Source of the DNA: Bacillus sp. OK048
GTDB taxonomy: Bacteria; Bacillota; Bacilli; Bacillales; Cytobacillaceae
Direction of reading: 5' to 3'
Assembly: GCF_900103525.1 (NCBI RefSeq)
Contig: NZ_FNHN01000006.1
Location: 270,948 to 334,947 of the forward strand
Length of the DNA: 64,000 nucleotides
The translations under genes and the position numbers were made by a program. This document shows positions 52,143 to 60,110 of this stretch, in pieces (within the stretch, counting starts at the first letter, position 1; every line of letters starts with the position of its first letter). The notes under the pieces are model-generated. The model was given only the letters and a program-made list of their open reading frames with translations. It searched no databases and was not told where the DNA came from.

Positions 52143-53149
52143 GAGAATGCTTTGCCTCCTTTACGGACAATCACTAGGAAGAAAGGTAACCCCAGTGTTG
52201 CAACAATAGCGGCGACAGGTGTTTCAAATGGTGCGTTAATGGTCCGGCCAATGGTATCGGCAAAAAGCATAAACGTGGCTCCGGAAATAGCCGACATTGG
52301 GATAATAAAACGATAATCGGTGCCGACAATTGCCCGAACAACATGGGGAACCATTAAGCCGATGAATACCATATTACCGATAAGGGCAACGGAAGCACCC
52401 GCTAATAAAATAATCGCAATGAAAAGAAAACACTTTATCATCGTTGTATTTTGACCTAATCCAACGGCCACTTCTTCATTTAAGCTAAGAATGGTTAGCT
52501 GTCTTGAGAGAAAAAGAGCGACCAATAACCCCAGAAGGATGAACGGAACAATGACTTTAAGCTGATCCCAAGTAGTCCCTGCCATTCCGCCAGCCGTCCA
52601 CATCGAGGTATTTTTTGATATTTTAAAATAAATGCCAATTCCTTCAGCAATCGCATATAAAAAGGCAGAAACAGCTGCCCCTGCTAATACAATTCTTAAT
52701 GGGGAAAACCCGCCTTTTTTCATCGCTCCCATGCCGAAAACTATGGTGGTTCCAGCGGCAGCCCCAATAAAGCAGGCAATGGTAATGCTGAAATAATTCG
52801 CTGCTGGGATAAAGGCAATGACCATCGCTAATGCTGCATTTGCTCCTGCTGTTAAACCAAGTATGCCAGGATCAGCAAGCGGATTTCTAGTGATTCCTTG
52901 CATAATTGCCCCAGAGACTGAAAGCGCGGCTCCGACGACAATGGCCGCAACTTCACGTGGTAAACGGATTTCTCGGATGATTAATATATTTTCACCTTTA
53001 GTATCAGAAAAAAGTGCCAACCATACATCTCGTAGGGTGATATCAACAGCTCCCATAATCATGGAAACAACAAACATTCCAACGAAAATAAGAATACCGA
53101 TTAGCAATTTGTAAACAAAAGGAATAGAACGCTGTTTTTCGTTTGTCAT
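52139..53149 (-). CDS. Iron-siderophore ABC permease (FecCD family), first subunit
   Basis: The 336-residue membrane protein shows the same FecCD signature (RLPREVAAIVVGAALSVSGAIMQGITRNPLADPGILGLTAGANAA, then GNMVFIGLMVPHVVRAIVG). It forms a heterodimer with the 51135-52142 product. The gene lies 69 nt downstream of the binding protein gene, in the same direction. Confidence 0.93.
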   Translation of the reverse strand: MTNEKQRSIPFVYKLLIGILIFVGMFVVSMIMGAVDITLRDVWLALFSDTKGENILIIREIRLPREVAAIVVGAALSVSGAIMQGITRNPLADPGILGLTAGANAALAMVIAFIPAANYFSITIACFIGAAAGTTIVFGMGAMKKGGFSPLRIVLAGAAVSAFLYAIAEGIGIYFKISKNTSMWTAGGMAGTTWDQLKVIVPFILLGLLVALFLSRQLTILSLNEEVAVGLGQNTTMIKCFLFIAIILLAGASVALIGNMVFIGLMVPHVVRAIVGTDYRFIIPMSAISGATFMLFADTIGRTINAPFETPVAAIVATLGLPFFLVIVRKGGKAFS

Positions 53150-53218
53150 ACGTCTCTCATCTTTTCTTTGATAGAATAGGGAGAGGGATTTAAGATTAGT
53201 AGAGTCCCTCTTGAAAAA

Positions 53219-54142
53219 CTAGTTTCCTAGAAATGATTTTTTGAAAAACGCAAGCTGTTTTTCAAGTGTGACTGGATCACTGAAAGAAGCACCTTGACCA
53301 TTCATTTCAAAAACACGTTTGTTTTTAACCGCAGGTATATTCTTATAGGTTTCTGTTTCTTGGAAGGAAGTATCCGCATCTGAGTATTTACTTAAAATGA
53401 CATAATCTCCAGCATACTCTGGAATAACTTCGGCAGATAAAGCAAAATAGCCTGCTCCCTCTGCAACTTCTTTTACTTTCTCAGGCATTTTTAAATTCAT
53501 TGCTTGATAAAGTATTTCTGTTCCACGTGCCCAGTTGCTGCCGAAAACATAGAGATCCTTACCAAAGCTTTCCATTACAGAAACAGTAGCATCCTCACCA
53601 ATTTTAGCGCGAATTTCTTCACCTGCACTTTCAGCTTCTTTCTTGAATTCGTCAATCCATGCTTGAGCTTCTTTTTCTTTATTTACTAGTTTTCCAATTT
53701 CTAAGTGTTGTGTTAGATAATCCACTTTTCCCCATGTGTAGGTAACAGTAGGAGCAATTTCGCTCAACTTATCTATATTTTTAATGTTTGATAGACCAAT
53801 AATTAAGTCTGGTTCTAGTTCGATAATTTTTTCTAGGTCTTGATCAGATACTTCTTCAACATCTTTCATTTCTTTTTCAAAAGTGGGGTTATTCTTTGAC
53901 CACACATCGACACCGACGACATTGACACCTAAGGCTAGTACATTACCAGTGAAGCCAGATAGCAGAATGACACGTTTTGGCTCAGCTGGAACTTCAACTG
54001 ATCCATTTTCAGATTGGTAGGTTATCGTTTCGGATTTCTTTTCTTCGGGTGCAGCTGTGTCCTCTTTTGTTGAAGTTTTGGTGCCGCAAGCACTAATAAT
54101 TAACACTGCGAGCAGTATAAAAGCCAGAAGTAATTTTTTCAT
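53219..54142 (-). CDS. Iron-siderophore-binding lipoprotein
   Basis: The 307-residue protein has a lipoprotein signal with lipobox ISAC (MKKLLLAFILLAVLIISACG) and the periplasmic-binding-protein type III fold (PKRVILLSGFTGNVLALGVNVVGVD, LEKIIELEPDLIIGLSNIK, VSVMESFGKDLYVFGSNWARG). It delivers a ferric siderophore to the two permeases. An AAAAGGAG site precedes the ATG, which lies 50 nt inside the ATPase gene. The siderophore type cannot be read. Confidence 0.92.
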   Translation of the reverse strand: MKKLLLAFILLAVLIISACGTKTSTKEDTAAPEEKKSETITYQSENGSVEVPAEPKRVILLSGFTGNVLALGVNVVGVDVWSKNNPTFEKEMKDVEEVSDQDLEKIIELEPDLIIGLSNIKNIDKLSEIAPTVTYTWGKVDYLTQHLEIGKLVNKEKEAQAWIDEFKKEAESAGEEIRAKIGEDATVSVMESFGKDLYVFGSNWARGTEILYQAMNLKMPEKVKEVAEGAGYFALSAEVIPEYAGDYVILSKYSDADTSFQETETYKNIPAVKNKRVFEMNGQGASFSDPVTLEKQLAFFKKSFLGN

Positions 54143-54938
54143 GTTTTGTTTCTCCTTTTAGTAGATTGTAAGTTACACACATTGGTTTTTTTGTTCGCGG
54201 ATCGTGACCGATTACAGCGTCAATATTAAATACTTTTTTCAGCACTTGATGGCAGATCACTTCCTCACAACTTCCTGCTTTTACAATTTCCCCGTCCTTT
54301 AAGGCAATGATATAATCCGCAAATCGTGCTGCTTGGTTTAAATCATGAAGGACCATGACAATCGTCCGTTCTTGTTCATAATTTAATTTTTGCAGAAGTT
54401 CTAAGACTTCGAGTTGATGTGCCAAATCTAAATAAGTTGTGGGTTCGTCTAGGAAGATGATTTCCGTTTCTTGAGCGAGTGCCATCGCAATCCAAACACG
54501 CTGTCGCTGTCCGCCTGATAGTGCGTCTACTGGGCGAAACTTAAAATCGATTGTTCCTGTGACTTCAAGAGCCCAGTCAATTACTTCATAATCCTTTTTT
54601 GTTAAGCGGCCAAAACCTTTTTGATAGGGAAAGCGTCCGTAGGATACAAGTTCGCCGACTGTTAATCCACTAGCACTTTCTGGTGTTTGTGGAAGGATCG
54701 CCATTTGTTTCGCTAGAAGCTTTGTGTTTACCTTTGCTAAATTTTTTCCGTCTAGAAGGATGGCCCCAGAACGGTGGGGGATGATTCTTGTAATGGCTTT
54801 TAATAATGTCGATTTTCCACAGCCATTCGGTCCGATGATCGTTGTGATTTTCTTATCTGGTATTTCGATACTGAGATTTTTGACAATTAAGCGTTCTCCG
54901 TAGCCAATGCTTAGGTCATCTGTTAAGAGACGATCCAT
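54093..54938 (-). CDS. Iron-siderophore ABC transporter ATP-binding protein (FecE/FhuC-like)
   Basis: The 281-residue ATPase has Walker A GPNGCGKST, the signature LSGGQRQR, Walker B EIIFLDEPT and the switch His in VMVLHDLNQAARFAD. It energises the transporter and is the first gene of the operon. Its 3' end overlaps the binding protein gene by 50 nt, giving a tail KITSGFYTARSVNY. Two Fur boxes lie just upstream, so expression should rise under iron limitation. Confidence 0.95.
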   Translation of the reverse strand: MDRLLTDDLSIGYGERLIVKNLSIEIPDKKITTIIGPNGCGKSTLLKAITRIIPHRSGAILLDGKNLAKVNTKLLAKQMAILPQTPESASGLTVGELVSYGRFPYQKGFGRLTKKDYEVIDWALEVTGTIDFKFRPVDALSGGQRQRVWIAMALAQETEIIFLDEPTTYLDLAHQLEVLELLQKLNYEQERTIVMVLHDLNQAARFADYIIALKDGEIVKAGSCEEVICHQVLKKVFNIDAVIGHDPRTKKPMCVTYNLLKGETKHEKITSGFYTARSVNY

Positions 54939-54964
54939 TGTAAACCTCCCTAATAAGAATTAAT

Positions 54965-54979
54965 TGATAATGATTATCA
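54965..54979. promoter_or_regulatory. Fur box 1 (perfect 7-1-7)
   Basis: TGATAAT-G-ATTATCA is a perfect 7-1-7 Fur box, 27 nt upstream of the ATPase start. Confidence 0.9.
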
Positions 54980-55009
54980 TTGTCGTTATGACCTTACTAT
55001 AAAGGTGGT

Positions 55010-55024
55010 TGATAATGATTGTCA
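55010..55024. promoter_or_regulatory. Fur box 2
   Basis: TGATAAT-G-ATTGTCA is a 7-1-7 Fur box with one mismatch, 30 nt beyond box 1 and on the same promoter side. Confidence 0.75.
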
Positions 55025-55202
55025 ATTACAATTTTTTGAAAAGTTTTTTTATTGTTTAATAGTGTTTACCAACCGTATCTCATTTCTTTATGTTCTCAAG
55101 GATTGTTGTACATTTTTCGTCTGTCAAAAAGTCGTCAAATATAGGTGCAATAGAATTTTAAAAATAGGTGTTGTAAAACGAAAGAGAATCTATTAACCTT
55201 AT

Positions 55203-55217
55203 TGATAATGATAATCA
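55203..55217. promoter_or_regulatory. Fur box 3
   Basis: TGATAAT-G-ATAATCA matches a Fur box with one changed position and lies 28 nt before the ferredoxin-NADP reductase start. Confidence 0.8.
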
Positions 55218-55245
55218 ATTACAATTGGTTAAGGAGTGAACGTAA

Positions 55246-56301
55246 ATGGAACAACATGATTTGTTTGATGTGACGGTGATTGGTGGAGGGCCAGCAGGAC
55301 TTTATTCTACTTTTTATAGTGGTTTACGAGAAATGAAAACAAGGGTCATCGAATTTCAGCCGGAATTAGGGGGTAAAATTCATGTCTACCCTGAAAAAAT
55401 GATATGGGATGTAGGGGGATTAACACCGATCACAGGAGGAAATCTTATCAAACAGCTTGTGGAGCAAGCATTAACCTTTAACCCAACCGTTGTCTTGAAA
55501 GAAAAAGTGGAATCGATTACACGGAATGGAGAAGGAATATTTGTCTTAAAAGGATCCTCCGGGCAGCTGCACTTTTCTAAAACAGTGATTGTTGCCATTG
55601 GCAGTGGAATTTTGAAGCCTCAAAAGTTGGAAATAGAGGGAGCAGAGAGATTTGAAGTCTCCAATTTGCATTATACGGTTAAATCGTTTGCACAATTTAA
55701 AGATAAAATCGTGATTATTTCAGGCGGCGGCAATTCTGCTGTTGATTGGGCAAACGAGCTCGAAGTGGTTGCCAAAAAGGTGTATTTAACCTATCGCAAA
55801 GAGAGTTTAGGAGGACATGGGCAGGAAGCACAGGCAACAAAGCTGTTGAATAGTTCTGTCGACTGTTTCTTTCAAACGTCCATTACCAAATTGATCGCTA
55901 ATGGCGACCGTGATGAAATTGCGACCGTTGAATTGACAAATCATGATTCTGGTGAGGTTTCCTTCTTGCCGATTGATGAAGTGGTGATTAGTCATGGGTA
56001 TGAACAGGATGCAGCTTTATTGAAAAATAGTGAATTGGATATTGCGATGGTCGATCACTATTATGTTGAGGGCAATGCGACAAGTGAATCTTCTATCGAG
56101 GGCTTGTATGCTGCGGGTGATATTTTAATGTACGAAGGAAAAATTAATTTGATTGCTGGTGCATTCCAAGATGCAGCTAACGCCGTGAATAAAGCCAAAC
56201 AATTTATTCAACCTGACGCGGCGAAAGTCGCCATGGTTTCATCCCATAATGAACTTTTTAAGAAGCGTAACAAGGAATTAGTGAAACAAATGCTGCTTTA
56301 A
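55246..56301 (+). CDS. Ferredoxin-NADP(+) reductase-like flavoprotein (YcgT-like)
   Basis: The 351-residue protein resembles thioredoxin-reductase-type ferredoxin-NADP reductases (YumC/YcgT group). It has an FAD-binding GGGPAGLYSTFYSGLREM motif, an NADP site ISGGGNSAVDWANEL, and the C-terminal YAAGDILMYEGKINLIAGAFQDAANAVNKAKQ. It lacks a redox CxxC, which separates it from thioredoxin reductase. Fur control and divergence from a siderophore importer suggest it supplies electrons to release iron from the imported siderophore. AAGGAGTG precedes the ATG. Confidence 0.9.
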   Translation: MEQHDLFDVTVIGGGPAGLYSTFYSGLREMKTRVIEFQPELGGKIHVYPEKMIWDVGGLTPITGGNLIKQLVEQALTFNPTVVLKEKVESITRNGEGIFVLKGSSGQLHFSKTVIVAIGSGILKPQKLEIEGAERFEVSNLHYTVKSFAQFKDKIVIISGGGNSAVDWANELEVVAKKVYLTYRKESLGGHGQEAQATKLLNSSVDCFFQTSITKLIANGDRDEIATVELTNHDSGEVSFLPIDEVVISHGYEQDAALLKNSELDIAMVDHYYVEGNATSESSIEGLYAAGDILMYEGKINLIAGAFQDAANAVNKAKQFIQPDAAKVAMVSSHNELFKKRNKELVKQMLL

Positions 56302-56306
56302 TGGCA

Positions 56307-56336
56307 AGGGGGAAAGGATTCCCCCTCACTCTGTTT
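56307..56336. terminator. Short GC-rich hairpin, possible terminator
   Basis: GGGGGAA-AGGA-TTCCCCC follows the reductase stop. The following T run (TCACTCTGTTTTC) is interrupted, so termination strength is uncertain. It overlaps the 3' end of the convergent gene. Confidence 0.5.
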
Positions 56337-57306
56337 TCAATTGGGGAGCAATTTTATCAATCCGATTGGTCCAAATTCCGCCGTTATAGTTGGATGGGAG
56401 CCTTTTCAGGTCATCCGCGGAATCAAATCCCTCTGACCATCCTCCGTCACCGGCAACCAAGATTCCTCGCGTATCAACGCTGTCCATCCGACTTAAAAAT
56501 TTGTTTGGCCAGCCCCATAACCATGGGGCGAACTTTTCCGGGATATGCAATTGGGCTTTCTCGCATGAGGTTGGGATATAACCGGTCCAACCGACCGCGA
56601 TATAAGGAAGCAGGCAGCTTTTTAACGTAGCCTTTGACATGACGCGAAGGTCAGGAAGTTCTTCTTTCAAGGAGGCAATCGGCTGGTCACCCCCGTAAAT
56701 CGTCAATTGTTTTAAACGGTTTTCTGGCAGCTCTGCTAAAACTTGAGCAAGTTGTTTTCCTTCTTCTGGGTCATCACTCTTAATATGAATTAATAGTGAT
56801 TGGTCTGGAAAAGGGGTTAATACTTCATCTAGAGAGGGCATAAGACCAACACCTTTACCGCGAAACGGATAGGTTTTTCCCTTATCCGCGGTGTAACCGT
56901 AGCCAATATCTAGCAGCTTTAATTCTGCCATTGTGTATTCCTTTGTGGTACCTTCGGAGTTTGTGCGGCATTCGAGTGTCCAGTCATGAAAAACAGCAAA
57001 ATGACCGTCTTTTGTCGGCTTAATATCCAATTCAACTATATCCGCACCATTAAGAAAGGCAGCTTCCATGGAAGGTATGGTGTTTTCCAAATATGGATGT
57101 TCAGGTGTATGAATTCGCTCTGCTGTACACGTTTCACCGGTAATTCCCTCCATACTAAAGGTTTGTCCGAGCCCTCGATGCGCAAGAAGCAAAGGGTCAC
57201 CATCACGTTCCTTCATAAAAAACGAACTGTTGTTAATAAAAATAAATACGGACAATACAAGAATGAATAAAAGGAATCTTTTTAGGGCCTTTTTCAGAAT
57301 GAACAT
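56326..57306 (-). CDS. Membrane-anchored glycerophosphodiester phosphodiesterase
   Basis: The 326-residue protein has an N-terminal membrane helix (RFLLFILVLSVFIFINNSSFF) and a GDPD TIM barrel. Catalytic segments are LLAHRGLG (His-Arg), ENTIPSMEAAFLNGADIVELDIKPTKDGHFAVFHD with acidic metal ligands and second His, and a late GGWSEGFDSADDLK. It is expected to hydrolyse glycerophosphodiesters, from phospholipids or teichoic acids, outside the membrane. The N-terminal half has an insert after LGQTFSMEG. It stands alone. Confidence 0.9.
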   Translation of the reverse strand: MFILKKALKRFLLFILVLSVFIFINNSSFFMKERDGDPLLLAHRGLGQTFSMEGITGETCTAERIHTPEHPYLENTIPSMEAAFLNGADIVELDIKPTKDGHFAVFHDWTLECRTNSEGTTKEYTMAELKLLDIGYGYTADKGKTYPFRGKGVGLMPSLDEVLTPFPDQSLLIHIKSDDPEEGKQLAQVLAELPENRLKQLTIYGGDQPIASLKEELPDLRVMSKATLKSCLLPYIAVGWTGYIPTSCEKAQLHIPEKFAPWLWGWPNKFLSRMDSVDTRGILVAGDGGWSEGFDSADDLKRLPSNYNGGIWTNRIDKIAPQLKTE

Positions 57307-57465
57307 CTCCGTTTATTAATTGACTATATTGCTAAGGGAAGTATATTTCTAGCTTATCAAGATTGTTTCGCAAAATAAAGTAGTTTTGAAAGTCAGCGTT
57401 CATGGAAACCATGGGATATTCATGATAAGTGGTGATGGCTCTCACTTGTAGTGGATGGCGGAGAA

Positions 57466-57765
57466 ATAATGCAGGATGGGGAGAAATAGTTGCGGATGGC
57501 AGGATTTAGTTGCGGATAGCGGAGAATAGTTGCGGATAGCGGGATTTGCTCTCGAATGGCGAGATTTACTCTCGTATGGCGAGATTTACTCTCGTATGGC
57601 AGGATTTACTCTCGAATGGCGAGATTTACTCTCGAATGGCGAGATTTACTCTCGTATGGCGAGATTTACTCTCGTATGGCAGAATTTACTCTCGTATGGC
57701 GAGATTTACTCTCGTATGGCGAGATTTACTCTCGTATAGCGAGATTTACTCTCGTATAGCGGAGA
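57466..57765. repeat. 20-bp tandem repeat array with hairpin units
   Basis: About eleven regular copies of GGCGAGATTTACTCTCGTAT run from about 57541 to 57765, preceded by more degenerate units (GCGGATAGCGG and related). CGAGA-TTTAC-TCTCG in each unit is an inverted repeat. Because 20 is not a multiple of 3, all three + frames stay open and give a 20-residue periodic peptide (EIYSRMARFTLVWRDLLSYG), which is unlikely to be a protein. Confidence 0.92.
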
Positions 57766-57847
57766 TATACAGCTTCTTAGGATGGTTACACACAACCCCC
57801 AGGTTCCCCCGGGAGTTTTCCTAAAGATAAGGATAAGTTTTTGAATT

Positions 57848-58004
57848 TAGTTTACTGTCTAGCTCCAGCACCCTAGCGGCTAGTGTCCTTCGCTCTCCGC
57901 CCTACGATAAGTCAACATCGAATCGCCTCCGGCTCTTCGTGTTTCCTTTATCTCGGTTGGAGCGCTCCAGGCCATACGCCGCTGACCAGGGCGCTTGCGC
58001 TTTT
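57848..58004. repeat. Dispersed intergenic repeat, shorter copy
   Basis: This is the second copy of the element at 25875-26180, lacking its two extra blocks. Identical stretches are 57877-57923 and 57931-57969. It ends in GCGCTTGCGCTTTT four nt before the stop codon of the MOSC gene. GCGC-TT-GCGC is a small inverted repeat. Confidence 0.88.
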
Positions 58005-58008
58005 CTCA

Positions 58009-58686
58009 TTACAGGTGTTTATCTTTTAATTCAAGCAGATATTTTCGCCATTGAGCTGCTAACTCTTTCACACCGACTATTTTTTCAATCATCTCCATGG
58101 ACGGCGATGGGTCATGGAAGTAGAGATGATGGATAGAGGAAACAGTGATTTGTTCGGGATGTGAAAATAGCTTATTAATTGGCGAATCGGCTTTCACCAC
58201 ACCTTCCTCCAGGACTCTGAAAAAGTATCCTGTATAGCCAGTTTTAATGATTCTTTTTAAAAGAAGATGATTGTGATTGCGTTTATTGATCGTTGAGCAT
58301 GGATACCGCCCTTGTGATACCTGCAGGACAGCTTCCCCTATCTGAAAGATATCGCCAATACAAACCTGGTCTTCTGTCATCCCCGTTACTATTAGATTTT
58401 CTCCAAATGCAGAAGGTGTTAAGGCTTGGCCAAACTCACTTTGCCAATGGGCATAATGTTCGAAGGGATATACACAAACGACTCGATCAGAACCGCCATG
58501 ATACTCTGGGTTCGCAACCTGATCGCCTGTTATTTGGTCGAAACCAGCAAAAATTTCATTGCATGGTTCTTTCCAAATTCCGGACACATAGGATTCATCC
58601 TTATACATACTATTTTTTGGCAAACCCTTGCTTACATAAATGATTTTACGACTATTCAAACCTCTCTTCGCCTCCTTGATGTACAT
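58009..58686 (-). CDS. MOSC-domain protein (YiiM-like)
   Basis: The protein has a MOSC beta-barrel (VANPEYHGGSDRVVCVYPFEHYAHWQ, FGENLIVTGMTEDQVCIGDIF) with the conserved Cys in SQGRYPCSTINKRN, and a C-terminal helical part like YiiM. MOSC proteins bind or transfer the molybdenum cofactor or its sulfur, or detoxify N-hydroxylated bases. From ATG 58686 it is 225 residues, but TTG 58659 has AAGGAGG upstream and would give NSRKIIYVSKGLP, closer to the family start. It is not linked to the molybdoenzyme locus. Confidence 0.88.
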   Translation of the reverse strand: MYIKEAKRGLNSRKIIYVSKGLPKNSMYKDESYVSGIWKEPCNEIFAGFDQITGDQVANPEYHGGSDRVVCVYPFEHYAHWQSEFGQALTPSAFGENLIVTGMTEDQVCIGDIFQIGEAVLQVSQGRYPCSTINKRNHNHLLLKRIIKTGYTGYFFRVLEEGVVKADSPINKLFSHPEQITVSSIHHLYFHDPSPSMEMIEKIVGVKELAAQWRKYLLELKDKHL

Positions 58687-58696
58687 TTTACAATTT

Positions 58697-58721
58697 TAAA
58701 AAACCCTTTGCGAGGGTTTTT
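58697..58721 (-). terminator. Terminator of the PAS histidine kinase gene
   Basis: AAAAACCCT / AGGGTTTTT is a 9-bp stem with a 5-nt loop. On the minus strand it is followed by TTTTAAAA. Confidence 0.85.
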
Positions 58722-58726
58722 CCATT

Positions 58727-59956
58727 TTATGATAGGATAAATACGGGCTGGATGATTGTTGGCAAAATGATGTCTATTGTAGTTCCTTCATTTACCTGGC
58801 TGGATATCAACAATTCTCCATTATGGCTTTCAATAATTTTATAACAGGTCATTAAGCCAAGACCCGTTCCCTTTTCTTTCGTAGTATAAAAGGGTTCACC
58901 GAGTGTTGGAATTCTTTCCTTTGGAATCCCGATGCCCTGATCGATGATCTGAATAGAAATTTTTCCTTCTTCCTTTTCTTTTACCTTAACATCAATGGTA
59001 CCGCCACTTGGCATTGATTCTATCGCATTCTTCAGTAGATTTAGAAAAACCTGCTTTAATTGATTTTCCTCGCAGCTAATTTTAGGTAAGTCAGATTCGA
59101 ATTCCACGAAAATTTGTACGTTGCTTAAAATGGATTGTGTATTTATTAAGGTCACAACATCTTTTATTAATTCCCTGACATCCTTTTCGGCAAAAACAGC
59201 CGCAGTTGGTTTGGCGAGTACTAGAAATTCTCCGACAATGTTATTAATACGATCAAGCTCTGATAACACAATATCATAGTATTCATCCTGGTGTTTCTCG
59301 ACTTTGAACAATTGTATGAAACCTTTAATGGAAGTAAGCGGGTTCCGAATTTCATGAGCAATGCCTGCAGCCATTTGGCCAAGTAGAGCCAGCTTTTCAG
59401 ACTTTTGCAGGAGTTGTTCGGTTTGTTCCTTTCGTTCTGTAACGTCTTTTCCGATGGAAAGCACAGCATCTTTTCCTCTAAAGGTAATGGACATGGAAGA
59501 GCCTTCAAAGAAAAAAAACGTCCCATCGAATCGTTTTGCTTTATATTCCGTATTAATTAATGGCCGCTTCCCTTTTTTTACTTGTTTCAGGCGTTCAACC
59601 ATCCTTTCATGATATTCGGGTAAAATAAAGTCATAAAGAGATATACCAATCAAACCATCCATACTATCAGCGCCAAGCATGAAAACAGTAGCTTTATTGG
59701 CATAAATAACTTTATTGTTGTAATGAATAAAAATGGCTTTAGGTAATGAATCGATTAATTGTTTATAGCTTTCTTCACTAGCACGTGCTTGTTTCCCATA
59801 GTAACGTGTCCGGTCGTATTGCCAGCCAACCACCCAAGCAATCGTTGTAAAAATAAGAAAGTCTATTGTAAAAAAATGATCATGCTCCACAATGGCTTGA
59901 AAAATTGAAAATAATACCGATATTAATACCAGCGTAGTTTGTCCCGATTTATTCAT
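58727..59956 (-). CDS. PAS histidine kinase (sporulation-kinase-like)
   Basis: The 409-residue kinase has one or two N-terminal membrane helices, a PAS domain (QLIDSLPKAIFIHYNNKVIYANKATVFMLG), a phospho-acceptor domain with GIAHEIRNPLTSIKGFIQL, and an ATPase domain (NLLKNAIESMP, DQGIGIPKERIP, GTGLGLMTCYKI). The HEIRNPLTSIKGFIQL motif is shared with the phosphorelay kinases of Bacillus sporulation. No response regulator gene is adjacent, which fits an orphan kinase feeding Spo0F. The signal is unknown. Confidence 0.9.
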   Translation of the reverse strand: MNKSGQTTLVLISVLFSIFQAIVEHDHFFTIDFLIFTTIAWVVGWQYDRTRYYGKQARASEESYKQLIDSLPKAIFIHYNNKVIYANKATVFMLGADSMDGLIGISLYDFILPEYHERMVERLKQVKKGKRPLINTEYKAKRFDGTFFFFEGSSMSITFRGKDAVLSIGKDVTERKEQTEQLLQKSEKLALLGQMAAGIAHEIRNPLTSIKGFIQLFKVEKHQDEYYDIVLSELDRINNIVGEFLVLAKPTAAVFAEKDVRELIKDVVTLINTQSILSNVQIFVEFESDLPKISCEENQLKQVFLNLLKNAIESMPSGGTIDVKVKEKEEGKISIQIIDQGIGIPKERIPTLGEPFYTTKEKGTGLGLMTCYKIIESHNGELLISSQVNEGTTIDIILPTIIQPVFILS

Positions 59957-60060
59957 CCGTTTGCCCTCAAATTTACTTAATTTTCCTTAATAATAACACG
60001 AAAGAATACGGAATTAGTAGAGAAATAGCACTAGTGAAACATTTTTACTATAAACCGATA

Positions 60061-60094
60061 AAAGGCAAAAAGCCAGCTGCTTTTTGCTTTTCTA
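60061..60094 (-). terminator. Terminator of the SPOR-GH73 gene
   Basis: GCAAAAAGC / GCTTTTTGC is a 9-bp stem with a 5-nt loop. The minus strand continues CTTTTATC. Confidence 0.8.
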
Positions 60095-60110
60095 ATGACC
60101 ATCTATGAAA

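Larger units (their letters stand above)
57307..58008. other. Gene-free region with a 20-bp tandem array and a dispersed repeat
   Basis: No credible gene is seen. The first 150 bases hold the promoter side of the phosphodiesterase gene and degenerate repeat units. The 20-bp array and the dispersed repeat are listed separately. ORFs of 60-90 codons in all three + frames are by-products of the array. Confidence 0.8.

Noticed and set aside
57530..57824. Three overlapping repeat-rich ORFs as possible surface or structural proteins
   Set aside because: The same peptide period appears in all three frames because the DNA unit is 20 bp, and no frame has a convincing ribosome site or domain.
57848..58004. 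Insertion sequence or transposon end
   Set aside because: There is no transposase, no terminal inverted repeats of IS type and no target duplication that I could see. It fits a short non-autonomous intergenic repeat better.
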